From contig JAJFGG010000159.1 of assembly GCA_021776235.1 (NCBI GenBank), positions 1 to 45,826 on the forward strand: a stretch of 45,826 bases of DNA. The letters run 5' to 3'. The notes under the pieces are model-generated. The model had not been told where the DNA came from and did no database searches. It saw nothing but the letters and a program-made list of their open reading frames with translations. Shown here one piece after another: positions 16,998 through 24,965 of the stretch. Position 1 is the stretch's first letter. Every line of letters starts with the position of its first letter. The translations under genes and the position numbers were made by a program. This stretch comes from Alphaproteobacteria bacterium. Lineage in GTDB: Bacteria > Pseudomonadota > Alphaproteobacteria > GCA-2731375.

Positions 16998-17699
16998 ATG
17001 ACCTACACCGTGATCGCGCGTTGCGCCCGCACCGGCCAGTTGGGCATCGGCATCGCTACCTATTCCCTGGCCGTGGGCGGTTATTGCCCCGCCATCCGCG
17101 GCGGCTTGGGTGCGGTATCGACCCAGGCCTTCGTCAATCTGAAGCTGGGCAGCCTGGCCCTGCGCCTGCTGGATCAGGGCTTCGCACCCGCCAAAGTGTT
17201 GGCGGAACTGGACAGCGATGACCCGCAGTTCGCCTATCGCCAGGTCGGCATTGTCGACGCTACAGGCCAAACAGCTGTCCATACCGGCGCGCATACGCGG
17301 CCCTGGTCGGGGCATGTGACGGGGGACGATTATCTGGTTATGGGCAATGTGCTGGCGGGCGAAGGCGTACTGGCTGCCATGGCCGCCGCGTTCGAGGCCG
17401 AACCCGGCGAGGATCTGGATGAACGCCTGTTGCGCGCGTTGGAGGCGGGCCGGGATGCGGGCGGGCAGCAGGCCGCCGACGGCAGCCATTTGAACGAACG
17501 CTCGGCCGCCGTCATCAGCCATGGCCACAAGGACTATGGGCATATCGATCTGCGGGTCGATGCCCACCATACGGCGGTGGAGGAATTGCGCCGGGTGCAC
17601 GGCATCTACAAGCCCTTCATACCCTATTACCAGTTACGCCACGACGACCCCGAAGCGACCCCGGCCCAGGATGTCTGGGCCCGGGAAAACCTGAAATAG
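16998..17699 (+). CDS. DUF1028 family putative N-terminal-nucleophile-like hydrolase
   Basis: 233 residues from the ATG at 16998 (GAGAGG upstream). The N-terminus MTYTVIARCARTGQLGIGIA and the following GYCPAIRGGLGAVSTQAFVN are characteristic of DUF1028, which is structurally related to Ntn hydrolases. Later, GDDYLVMGNVLAGEGVL (about 111-127) and the C-terminal SHGHKDYGHIDLRVDAHH block complete the family pattern. Members often sit in amino-acid or amide catabolic clusters, and this neighbourhood fits. It ends 9 bases from the convergent aroG gene. Confidence 0.85.
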   Translation: MTYTVIARCARTGQLGIGIATYSLAVGGYCPAIRGGLGAVSTQAFVNLKLGSLALRLLDQGFAPAKVLAELDSDDPQFAYRQVGIVDATGQTAVHTGAHTRPWSGHVTGDDYLVMGNVLAGEGVLAAMAAAFEAEPGEDLDERLLRALEAGRDAGGQQAADGSHLNERSAAVISHGHKDYGHIDLRVDAHHTAVEELRRVHGIYKPFIPYYQLRHDDPEATPAQDVWARENLK

Positions 17700-17708
17700 A
17701 AACTCCGG

Positions 17709-18779
17709 TTAGGCCACGGCGGCGCTCACCTCCCGGCGTTTCGCGACAGCGTCCGCCAAGCCTTCAAGAACCGTAACGGAGGTGTCCCAGTCGATGCAGC
17801 CGTCCGTGATGCTCTGGCCGTAATTGAGGGGTTGCCCGGCAACCAGATCCTGGCGCCCGCCAACCAGGTGGCTTTCGACCATGACACCGATAATGCGGCG
17901 GTCACCGGCGGCGATCTGGCGCGCCACGTCTTCCATCACCTGCGGCTGATTGTCCGGGTCCTTGGCGCTGTTGGCGTGGCTGGCGTCGATAATCACCGCC
18001 GGCTTCAATCCGGACCGGTGCGCCATATCGCATGCGGCGTCCACGCTGGCAGCATCGTAATTGGGAGCTTTGCCGCCGCGCAGGATTATGTGGCAGTCCT
18101 TGTTGCCGGCCGTGCTGGCGATGGCCGAACGGCCGTCTTTCGTGACCGCCAGAAAATGATGCGGTTGCGAGGCGGAGGCCACGGCGTCGACCGCGATTTT
18201 CACGTCGCCATTGGTGCCGTTCTTAAATCCCACGGGGCAGGAGGTACCGGAAGCAAGCTCTCTGTGGACCTGGCTTTCGGTGGTGCGGGCGCCGATGGCC
18301 GCCCAGGAAACCAGGTCGGCGATGTACTGCGGCATGGTCATATCGAGGAACTCGCAACCCGCCGGCAGGCCGAGGTTGTTGATATCCAGAAGCAGCCCCC
18401 GGGCCAGGCGCAGGCCGCGCTCTATCTCGAAACTGCCATCCAGGTTGGGATCGTTGATCAGGCCCTTCCAGCCCACGGTGGTGCGCGGTTTTTCGAAATA
18501 CACCCGCATGACAATTTCCAACCTGTCGCCAAGGCGCTGGCGCAGTTCAGCCAGGCGGGCGGCATAGTCCATGGCAGCCTCGGTGTCATGGATCGAACAG
18601 GGGCCGATGACGACCGCCAGACGGTCATCGTCGCCATGCACGATCCGTTGCAAGCCCTGGCGTGCGCTGGCAACCGTACGCGTGGAGGTATCCGTGCGCG
18701 GGAATTCACCGATAATTTCGGCCGGGGTGTTCAGGGCCTTGATGTCGCGAATGCGAAGGTCGTCAATATTGTCCAACAC
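17709..18779 (-). CDS. aroG: 3-deoxy-7-phosphoheptulonate synthase (DAHP synthase, type I)
   Basis: 356 residues, first enzyme of the shikimate pathway: phosphoenolpyruvate plus erythrose-4-phosphate gives DAHP. The start is set at GTG 18777-18779 because GAGGAG lies 8 bases upstream; a longer frame begins within the leader. Family marks: VVIGPCSIHD (about 70-79), RVYFEKPRTTVGWKGLINDP (about 106-125), VGFKNGTNGD and DASHANSAKD (metal Cys/His/Asp sites). Length matches E. coli AroF/AroG/AroH; which allosteric class it belongs to is unclear, though the Phe/Tyr leader suggests Phe and Tyr control. The gene is expressed behind a leader-peptide attenuator. Confidence 0.93.
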   Translation of the reverse strand: MLDNIDDLRIRDIKALNTPAEIIGEFPRTDTSTRTVASARQGLQRIVHGDDDRLAVVIGPCSIHDTEAAMDYAARLAELRQRLGDRLEIVMRVYFEKPRTTVGWKGLINDPNLDGSFEIERGLRLARGLLLDINNLGLPAGCEFLDMTMPQYIADLVSWAAIGARTTESQVHRELASGTSCPVGFKNGTNGDVKIAVDAVASASQPHHFLAVTKDGRSAIASTAGNKDCHIILRGGKAPNYDAASVDAACDMAHRSGLKPAVIIDASHANSAKDPDNQPQVMEDVARQIAAGDRRIIGVMVESHLVGGRQDLVAGQPLNYGQSITDGCIDWDTSVTVLEGLADAVAKRREVSAAVA

Positions 18780-18819
18780 GGCGTTAGCTCCTCGTTTTGC
18801 TGGGCTAGGCCGGCGGCAC

Positions 18820-18846
18820 AAAAAAACCGCCAGCAGTCTGGCGGTT
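18820..18846 (-). terminator. Attenuator terminator in aroG leader
   Basis: On the minus strand, AACCGCCAG (18838-18846) pairs with CTGGCGGTT (18825-18833) around an ACTG loop, running into seven T (18820-18826). It lies between the leader peptide and the aroG ribosome site, so it can stop transcription before the gene. It is a textbook intrinsic terminator with a 9-bp stem. Confidence 0.85.
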
Positions 18847-18899
18847 TCGGGATTCTTTTAGATCATAATTCAGATCAATTGCACCCCTACCTCCGCCAA
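18838..18899 (-). promoter_or_regulatory. Antiterminator pairing of aroG attenuator
   Basis: UUGGCGG (18893-18899, inside leader codons 19-21) can pair with CCGCCAG (18838-18844), the 5' arm of the terminator: seven pairs including one G-U. A ribosome held at the Tyr/Phe codons just upstream leaves this segment free, so the antiterminator forms and aroG is read. A ribosome reaching the leader stop covers it, and the terminator forms. Confidence 0.65.
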
Positions 18900-18953
18900 C
18901 GGCATCGGATAGCCAAAAAATCCAAAATAATATGTGGCGGCTGCGAGGTTCAT
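18870..18953 (-). CDS. Aromatic amino acid leader peptide (27 aa) for aroG
   Basis: MNLAAAT-YYFGFFGY-PMPLAEVG..., i.e. seven Tyr/Phe codons out of eight positions apart from one Gly (residues 8-15: Y Y F G F F G Y). Such clusters occur in pheA- and aroF/aroG-type attenuators, where charged tRNA level controls ribosome stalling. The peptide ends at TGA 18870-18872, 24 bases before the terminator stem. The ATG has almost no room for a ribosome site if transcription starts at the promoter seen just upstream, so translation is probably leaderless. Confidence 0.82.
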   Translation of the reverse strand: MNLAAATYYFGFFGYPMPLAEVGVQLI

Positions 18954-18960
18954 GGCTGGG

Positions 18961-18989
18961 AGTATAGAACACACGGATCTATCTGTCAC
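18961..18989 (-). promoter_or_regulatory. Promoter of aroG leader
   Basis: Minus-strand GTGACA (18984-18989) and TATACT (18961-18966), exactly 17 bases apart, match the sigma-70 consensus at 5 of 6 and 5 of 6 positions. The ATG of the leader peptide begins 7 bases after the -10 box, which is where transcription should start. Confidence 0.75.
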
Positions 18990-19055
18990 GCGGTCTCGAA
19001 GGTTTGCTCCGTCCGACTGTCGCGACGCGGGTGCATAATTGTCCCGCAATGGAAT

Positions 19056-19105
19056 GGAATGATCATCGAGAATGGCGCTCATAACCACCTTGTATTGATC
19101 ATTCC
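19056..19105. repeat. 10-bp inverted repeat at the end of the YeeE-like gene
   Basis: GGAATGATCA (19056-19065) and TGATCATTCC (19096-19105), spacer 30 bases, overlap the stop codon of the upstream transporter gene and end 67 bases before the aroG promoter. Without a T tract it is not a classical terminator; a stabilising hairpin or an operator pair is possible. Confidence 0.35.
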
Positions 19106-19551
19106 CCTTTCGCTCCATACTCCGGCTCGGCATCGGTGAAGGGGTTGAAGATGGTCTGCTTGGCAAGCATGGCGCCGACCAACATCGCAAAAACAAAGAC
19201 CAGGATCTTCGGTCCGAAGAATGCCAGCGAGGAGAATGCCGGCCCTGGACAAAGACCGGCCAAGCCCCAGCCGACCCCGAACAATGCGGCGCCGATGATG
19301 AGCGGTGCATCCAGATCCCGTTTTGTCGGAACCTGAAAAATTCCGCCCAGAACCGGTGCCGGCCGGCGCAGGACAAGCCGGAAACAGATCGCCGTTACAA
19401 AGACCGCCGCGCCCATGACAAATGCCAGACTCGGATCCCAGTTTCCGGTGATGTCAAGAAAACCAATGACCTTGCTGGGGTCAATCATGCCCGATATAGC
19501 CAGACCAAGGCCAAAAATCATGCCGCAGAGCAACACGGAAAGGTTCCTCAT
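19099..19551 (-). CDS. YeeE/YedE family transporter, second half protein
   Basis: 150 residues with about four hydrophobic segments. It has the family motif GVGWGLAGLCPGPA (about 98-111) with a conserved Cys, and DPSKVIGFLDITGNWDPSLAFVMG (about 24-47). It pairs with the gene 4 bases upstream; together they equal one full-length YeeE/YedE permease, the form known as PmpA/PmpB in some proteobacteria. The family imports thiosulfate or handles persulfide sulfur in the inner membrane. No sulfur enzyme is adjacent except the distant GloC-like hydrolase, so substrate is inferred from family only. Confidence 0.85.
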   Translation of the reverse strand: MRNLSVLLCGMIFGLGLAISGMIDPSKVIGFLDITGNWDPSLAFVMGAAVFVTAICFRLVLRRPAPVLGGIFQVPTKRDLDAPLIIGAALFGVGWGLAGLCPGPAFSSLAFFGPKILVFVFAMLVGAMLAKQTIFNPFTDAEPEYGAKGE

Positions 19552-19555
19552 ATGA

Positions 19556-20002
19556 CTAACCTCCCACGCCGGCGCGGATGATGAAAACGGTGATCCCCGC
19601 CGTAATCATGAACGTGACCGTCGCGACAATCGACCGCACGGAAAATTGACCGATACCGCAGACGCCATGGCCGCTGGTACAACCAGATCCAAGTTGGGTG
19701 CCCAGACCAACCAAAAGTCCGCCCGCGATCAACACGGCGAAGTGGGTGCCATCGCCGAAAGCAAAGGGATTGATATTCCGCAGCGAGACATCTCCGCCAA
19801 GGGCCACGAAAACAAGGGTGCCAATAACCAGACCCAGCAGGAACAGCCACCGCCACAATCCAAAGTCCGCCTTTGGCGGCAACAAGCCACCGAGAATGCC
19901 GCTGATGCCGGCAATTCGGCCTTGCAGCGCAAGTAACATGACCGCCGATAGTCCGATCAGAAATCCGCCGATAGTGGCGGCTACAGGCGTAAAGTTTTCC
20001 AT
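19556..20002 (-). CDS. YeeE/YedE family transporter, first half protein
   Basis: 148 residues, several membrane segments. The hallmark GLGTQLGSGCTSGHGVCGIG (about 100-119) contains the two Cys thought to relay sulfur through the channel. The partner gene starts 4 bases after its stop, so they are co-translated. Upstream (20003-20240) the DNA is AT-richer, with a GATATT/AATATC pair (20098-20122) that could be an operator. Confidence 0.88.
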   Translation of the reverse strand: MENFTPVAATIGGFLIGLSAVMLLALQGRIAGISGILGGLLPPKADFGLWRWLFLLGLVIGTLVFVALGGDVSLRNINPFAFGDGTHFAVLIAGGLLVGLGTQLGSGCTSGHGVCGIGQFSVRSIVATVTFMITAGITVFIIRAGVGG

Positions 20003-20240
20003 ATGGATGTGTCCTCACTCTATATTCGAAATTTGATCCGGTTAACTTGACAACACCTTTTCGGGCTGCGGACCGCTGCACCGCTACTCTCGGATCTGAT
20101 ATTGGCTCAAATCTTGAATATCCAACTTGTACTGCAAATCGCGGCGACTTAACAATTCAAGATCCGGCCCTCGCGAAACTTGTTGCGCACCACTAAACCG
20201 ACATTGACAATATGCAGCGCTTTCAGATTTTATAAGCAGC

Positions 20241-21224
20241 ATGTTCGATCAGCCCTATACGTCTTGCGGAGCCGCCATTGGCGGGCCAGGAGCTCATCTG
20301 AAGTTAATAAGTTACCTTTGCAAGTGGTGTCTTTGTGGCGTTATCGTTCTGGGGCTCGCTGTCCCTTGCGGGGCACAGGAAATAGAACCGCGCCGGTGGA
20401 GCCACCTCCCCACCGGGCTGAATTTTGCCGGCGCCGGGTATGTCTATACCGAGGCTGATATCTCCGATAGCCCTGCGTTGCGGCTTGAGGATGTGGAAAT
20501 GGAGATGGATACCTGGGGCGCGCAATATATTCGAACATTCGAACTGTTTGGAAAATCCGCCCGCGTCGATATCGCACAGGCCTACCAGACGGGTTACTGG
20601 GCCGGACTGCTCAATAGCAGTCCGGCGTCAACCGAGCGATCCGGCTGGACCGACACAATCGCGCGCTTTGCCGTGAATGTTTACGGCGCACCGCCATTAA
20701 CAGGTAAGGCGTTTGGTTCGTATCATGCCAATCTCGAGGAAGAGACCATCGCCGGCGTTGCCCTGGCGGTCCACCTGCCCACGGGACAGTACAAAGAGGA
20801 ACGCCTTATCAATCTGGGCACAAATCGCTTTACCATTCGGCCGCAGGCGGGGATCGTGCACAGCAAAGGAAAATGGTCGGTGGAACTGACGGGCTCTGTG
20901 TGGTTCTTCACCGAGAACGACGAGTTTTTTGAAGGCACCAAGCTTGAGACGGATCCATTGTACGTCGGGCAGGGACACATTTGGTATACCTTTCGCCCGG
21001 GACTTTGGATCGGTGCGGGCGGGGGCTTTGGATATGGAGCGCAATCGACAATAAACGGGATCGCGGAAGATGATCGGAGGGAAGTCCTGGGATTTGTCGC
21101 CAGCTTTTCCTACCCGCTGTCCCGCGACTGGGGCGTCAAGATTGCCTATGCCGGCCGGCGCCGGCAGGTCTCGACGGGCAGCGATTCAGACACAGTAGCG
21201 ATTGGCTTCGCGCACTCGTGGTGA
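20241..21224 (+). CDS. Outer-membrane-type protein of the phenol MetA-degradation/transporter-like family
   Basis: 327 residues. A hydrophobic signal-like stretch (LCGVIVLGLAVPCGA, about 32-46, cleavage before QE) lies after a longer N-terminus, so a later start is possible. The mature part has alternating beta-strand pattern, RRWSHLPTGLNFAGAGYVYTEAD at the start and repeated aromatic strand ends to a terminal W, as in small outer membrane barrels of the Phenol_MetA_deg group. It is divergent from the YeeE pair, 238 bases away. Specific function is unknown. Confidence 0.65.
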   Translation: MFDQPYTSCGAAIGGPGAHLKLISYLCKWCLCGVIVLGLAVPCGAQEIEPRRWSHLPTGLNFAGAGYVYTEADISDSPALRLEDVEMEMDTWGAQYIRTFELFGKSARVDIAQAYQTGYWAGLLNSSPASTERSGWTDTIARFAVNVYGAPPLTGKAFGSYHANLEEETIAGVALAVHLPTGQYKEERLINLGTNRFTIRPQAGIVHSKGKWSVELTGSVWFFTENDEFFEGTKLETDPLYVGQGHIWYTFRPGLWIGAGGGFGYGAQSTINGIAEDDRREVLGFVASFSYPLSRDWGVKIAYAGRRRQVSTGSDSDTVAIGFAHSW

Positions 21225-21316
21225 TCCGGCCGGGCAGTGCCTTGCCCGTGGCTAGAGCATTTCCGGGCTATTGTGAGTCTTGAATTCGGTCCGGAGAGTT
21301 CCGGAGACTTGAAGCA

Positions 21317-22771
21317 ATGAAGGGTAGGAACATGAAGCCGACAACGGTCATTCGAAATGCCGCCTGGGTTGTGGCCTGGAACGGCGCCTTGGGAAAACAT
21401 CACTATTTAAGGGATGTGGACGTCGCCTTTGCCGGTAACGAGATCAGCCATGTTGGCGGTGCCTATGACGGCCCGGTGGATCAGGAAATTTCCGGGCGTG
21501 ACCTGATGGTTATGCCCGGTCTGGTCAATATCCACAGCCATCCCACCTCGGAACCCCTGCGCAAGGGCATCACGGATGAAACCCTCAGCCCGAATTTCTA
21601 CCATTCATCGCTGTATGAGTTCCTGACGATCTTCAACAACGACCCCGACGGCACGCCGCCCTGCCACAGGGTCGCCATGGCGGAATTGCTGCAAAGCGGC
21701 TGCACCACGATCGTGGATTATTCCATGGCCTTTGACGGCTGGCTCGAACTTTTAGCCGAAGCCGGCATTCGCGCCTGTGTCGCGCCGTCGTTCCGCGAGG
21801 CGCCCTGGTATACCAGGGACGGGCATCTTCTGGAATACGATTGGAGTGACAAGCAACGCGGACCGAATGGCTTCGAGGCCGCGAAGCGGACCATAGATCT
21901 CGCCAATCAGCATCCGTCCGGCCGTTTGACGGGCATGCTCGCCCCGGCCCAGATCGACACCTTGGGGGGAGACCTGTTACGCGAGGCGCACGACTACGCC
22001 GAGGAACGAAACCTGCCGTTCCAGATCCATGCGGCGCAATCGGTCAACGAATTCATCGAAATTGTGCGCCGCCATGGCTGCACGCCGATCCGCTGGATGG
22101 ACGAACTCGGTATACTGACGGAACGCGCCATTATCGGTCACGGCATTTTTCTCGATCATCATCCCTGGCTGCATTGGTCCACACAGGACGATCTGGCCTT
22201 GCTGGCCGAGAGAGGCGCCACGGTGGCCCATTGCCCGACAGTTTTCATGCGCCGGGGTATCGCGCTCAATACCTTCGGTGGCTACCTCAGGGCCGGCGTC
22301 AATATGGGCATCGGCACGGACACCTATCCGCACAATATTCTCGACGAAATGCGCAATGTGGGAACGGTTGCCCGTGCCGTTGCCGGCACGGTCGCAGATC
22401 TGAAAACAGCGGACGTGTTCGAAGCCGCCACCATCGGCGGCGCCAAGGCCCTGCGGCGCGACGACATCGGCATGTTGAAGGTCGGCGCGAAAGCCGACCT
22501 GGTATTGGTCGACCTGAAACACCAGGCCATGCGGCCAATGCGGGAGCCCCTTCGCAGTCTGATATTCGTTGCCGCCGAAAGGGCCGTGAAAGACGTCTAT
22601 GTGGACGGCCTGCAGGTTGTGAAAAACGGCAAATGCCTGACCATCGACCTCGATGCGGAACTGGAGGCCCTGGAGGCCGCCCAGCAGCGCTCTATGGAAC
22701 GTGTCCCCTCGATTGACTTTGCCGGACGGACGGCCGAGGAAATGGCGCCCATGGTGTATGATATCGGCTGA
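21317..22771 (+). CDS. Amidohydrolase (cytosine/chlorohydrolase-like deaminase family)
   Basis: 484 residues. A metal-dependent TIM-barrel hydrolase: HSHPTS (about 73-78) for two metal His, HAAQS (about 238-242), GHGIFLDHH (about 274-282) and GIGTDTYPHN (about 332-341) with the metal Asp. N- and C-terminal beta-sandwich parts are present (MPGLVNIHSH and GAKADLVLVDL). Substrates of this family are deaminated or dechlorinated heterocycles and amides. Either ATG (21317 or 21332) could start it. Its final codons ...MAPMVYDIG are copied at 26308. Confidence 0.9.
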   Translation: MKGRNMKPTTVIRNAAWVVAWNGALGKHHYLRDVDVAFAGNEISHVGGAYDGPVDQEISGRDLMVMPGLVNIHSHPTSEPLRKGITDETLSPNFYHSSLYEFLTIFNNDPDGTPPCHRVAMAELLQSGCTTIVDYSMAFDGWLELLAEAGIRACVAPSFREAPWYTRDGHLLEYDWSDKQRGPNGFEAAKRTIDLANQHPSGRLTGMLAPAQIDTLGGDLLREAHDYAEERNLPFQIHAAQSVNEFIEIVRRHGCTPIRWMDELGILTERAIIGHGIFLDHHPWLHWSTQDDLALLAERGATVAHCPTVFMRRGIALNTFGGYLRAGVNMGIGTDTYPHNILDEMRNVGTVARAVAGTVADLKTADVFEAATIGGAKALRRDDIGMLKVGAKADLVLVDLKHQAMRPMREPLRSLIFVAAERAVKDVYVDGLQVVKNGKCLTIDLDAELEALEAAQQRSMERVPSIDFAGRTAEEMAPMVYDIG

Positions 22772-22773
22772 AA
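22741..22773 (+). repeat. 33-bp direct repeat, copy 1 (end of amidohydrolase)
   Basis: Identical to 26308-26340, with further diverged similarity for roughly 30 bases beyond. Here it is coding: the last nine residues and stop codon of the amidohydrolase. The repeat brackets the 22774-26307 block. Confidence 0.9.
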
Positions 22774-22831
22774 GGGGAAACATCGCAGCGCGGCTGGGCG
22801 CGGGAACGATCAGCCCCGACATGCGCTAGAA

Positions 22832-24067
22832 TCAGGCGCTGTCGCTGCCGTTGGAAAACACCCGTTTCAGGATGATCGGGCTGAGCACGGTGGTCACCAC
22901 CGCCATCACCACCACGGCGGAGAACAGGTTCGCAACGATACGGTTTCCGGGGCCTACCACTTCGAACAGTCCGGCATTCAGGGCGATGCCGGCGATGACC
23001 AGTTCGACGGCGCCGCGCGGGCTCATCCCGACGCCGATCGCCGTAGCGTCCCTGGCGGAAAATCCCGCTGCCCGGGCGGCGCCGCCGGCGCCGGCGATTT
23101 TGCCGAAAAAGGCGCAGGCAATCAGCAGACCGGCGAACAGCGGCGCTCCGCTCAACGCACCGAGATCAAGGTTGAGACCGATCGAGGCGAAGAAGATCGG
23201 CGCCAGAAAGCCGAAGGTCATCGCCGAGACAGTGTTCTTCACTCGTTCGTAGCTTTCCGCGTCGATGGTTCTGCGGCCGAAGTAGAGCCCGGCCACGAAG
23301 GCGCCGACGATAAAGTGGAGCGCCAGCCATTCCGCCAGCACGGCAAAGGCGAAGGCGCCGGCCAGGACGGCGCTGATCTCCAGCTCGCGCGCCTTCAGAT
23401 AGTGCATCAGGCGGCCGCCCCTGGGAAACACATAGACGCCGACAAATGTGGTGACGGCGAAAAACAGCGCGATCTTGCCAAACAGCAAGGCAACATCCGC
23501 AAAACCCAACGGCGCGCCGAAAGTCAGCAGACCGGTCAGCCAAGCCAGCAGGATCAGGCTCATGACGTCGTCGAACACCGCCGCCGAGATGATGGTCTGG
23601 CCGACCCGGGTGGTCAACTGGCCAAGGTCCATCAGGATCCGCACCGTCGCCGGCACCGCGGTGATTGCCAAGGCGGTGCCGATGAACAGGCACTGGGCCA
23701 GTTTGGCGTCGCTTTCGGGCAGGAACGCCCAGCCCAGGCCGAGGCCCAACGCCAGCGGCAGCGCCATGCCGCCCAGCGCCACCACCAGCGCGCCGCCCGA
23801 ATACTGAAGAATCTTGTGCGGCTGCATCTCGATACCGGCGAACAGCATCAGCAGAAACATCCCCAGATCCGTGAGAGAGACAAAAACCTCGTTGCCCGCC
23901 AGGCCAACCAGATCCGGAAAGACACCTGGATATTCTGCGACGATGGCGCCCAGCGTAATGCCGGCGATCAACTCGCCGACCAGGGCCGGCTGGCCGACAT
24001 GCTCCGCGATCTCGCCGAACGCCCGGGTTGCCACCAGCAGTATCAGAAGGACGTAAAATAAATCCAC
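22832..24067 (-). CDS. Kef/CPA2-type cation:proton antiporter
   Basis: 411 residues, about 12 hydrophobic helices. The opening ILLVATRAFGEIAEHVGQPALVGELIAGITLG (about 7-38) is the CPA2 signature, and FDDVMSLILLAWLTGLL (about 165-181) holds the Asp-Asp pair thought to carry cation and proton. Later SPRGAVELVIAGIALNAGLF (about 350-369) is the conserved glutathione-antiporter-like stretch. There is no C-terminal RCK (Trk-N) domain, so it is the short form. It probably moves Na+ or K+ against H+. It opens the repeat-bounded block. Confidence 0.88.
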   Translation of the reverse strand: MDLFYVLLILLVATRAFGEIAEHVGQPALVGELIAGITLGAIVAEYPGVFPDLVGLAGNEVFVSLTDLGMFLLMLFAGIEMQPHKILQYSGGALVVALGGMALPLALGLGLGWAFLPESDAKLAQCLFIGTALAITAVPATVRILMDLGQLTTRVGQTIISAAVFDDVMSLILLAWLTGLLTFGAPLGFADVALLFGKIALFFAVTTFVGVYVFPRGGRLMHYLKARELEISAVLAGAFAFAVLAEWLALHFIVGAFVAGLYFGRRTIDAESYERVKNTVSAMTFGFLAPIFFASIGLNLDLGALSGAPLFAGLLIACAFFGKIAGAGGAARAAGFSARDATAIGVGMSPRGAVELVIAGIALNAGLFEVVGPGNRIVANLFSAVVVMAVVTTVLSPIILKRVFSNGSDSA

Positions 24068-24297
24068 CGCAACAGGTTCACTTCCTCATCGCCAAGTAAT
24101 CTAGTCATATTGTCAGGAGTTTACGCGAGACGCCAGCGCATCGGGGCGATCCAAGGACCGAGAGCATGTCGGGGCTATGGCGGCGTATGTTCCAGGCCGG
24201 CACATTCCATACGTTCCCGCTTGAGGCAAATCAAGGCCACGGTACCGGCCATATCGCAATCTCAATTAATCAACACATACAGAACGGATGGACGGCT

Positions 24298-24537
24298 ATG
24301 TCACATGTACCTCATGAGCTTGCGGAAGAGTTTCCCGCGGATAAAGACAAAATCCATGCCCTCAACGAAACGGACAGCCACTTTTCCAAGCTGGCCGATC
24401 AATATCACACCGTGAACCGGAAAATTCATCGCATCGAAACGAATGTAGAGCCAGCCGACGAGGGATACGAAAAACAACTACGCCGTCAACGATTGGCCCT
24501 AAAGGATCAAATCGCCGTCTACCTAAGGCAAAGGTGA
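24298..24537 (+). CDS. YdcH family (DUF465) small protein
   Basis: 79 residues from the ATG at 24298. An all-helical protein, MSHVPHELAEEFP then KIHALNETDSHFSKLADQYHTVN, a Glu-rich middle and LRRQRLALKDQIAVYLRQR at the end, matching the DUF465/YdcH pattern. Function of the family is unknown; it is very common in alphaproteobacteria. It is convergent with the response regulator gene 23 bases downstream. Confidence 0.85.
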   Translation: MSHVPHELAEEFPADKDKIHALNETDSHFSKLADQYHTVNRKIHRIETNVEPADEGYEKQLRRQRLALKDQIAVYLRQR

Positions 24538-24560
24538 CGCTCTGGCGACCAGCCTGGATA

Positions 24561-24965
24561 TCACAACTTTGGCTGCGCGCCGCTGAACATGCTGTGCTGA
24601 CGGGCAGCCTTGCGGACCGCTTCCACCAGCTTTTCCTTCTCCACGGGCTTGACCAGATAATCGACCGCGCCGACCTTCATGAAATCGACCGCCAGCTGTA
24701 CATCCGGATAGCCGGTCAACACGACGACCGGGATGCCGGCGTAATTCTCGCGGAAGTAGGCAACGGCCTCAACGCCATTTACCTTGGGCATGCGGACATC
24801 ACAGATGATAGCGACAACCTCCAGGATGTTCTCGTTGTTGAGCACCTCGATGGCCTTTTGCCCGTCTTCCGCTTCGACAATATCGTAGTCAGTGCCCTCC
24901 AGCTGCAGACGGATGGTATTGCGGATCGGCGCCTCGTCATCGATCACCAGTATTTTACGTTTCAT
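24561..24965 (-). CDS. Single-domain response regulator
   Basis: 134 residues, a receiver domain only, with no output domain. Acidic pocket in VIDDE (Asp9/Asp10), phosphorylation site Asp56 in ICDVRMP, Thr84 in VLTGYPD and Lys106 in VKPVEK. GAGGGA precedes the ATG, which lies inside the kinase gene: the last 11 bases of the kinase overlap the start, so the pair is translationally coupled. Likely phosphorylated by the neighbouring kinase, it works by protein-protein contact, for example in phosphorelay or chemotaxis-like signalling. Confidence 0.92.
   Translation of the reverse strand: MKRKILVIDDEAPIRNTIRLQLEGTDYDIVEAEDGQKAIEVLNNENILEVVAIICDVRMPKVNGVEAVAYFRENYAGIPVVVLTGYPDVQLAVDFMKVGAVDYLVKPVEKEKLVEAVRKAARQHSMFSGAQPKL

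Noticed and set aside
3347-24106. 13-base identity AAGTAATCTAGTC at 3347-3359 and 24094-24106, each upstream of a minus-strand gene
   Set aside because: Matches of this length are expected by chance several times in 45 kb, and no matching -35 element is seen at either site.
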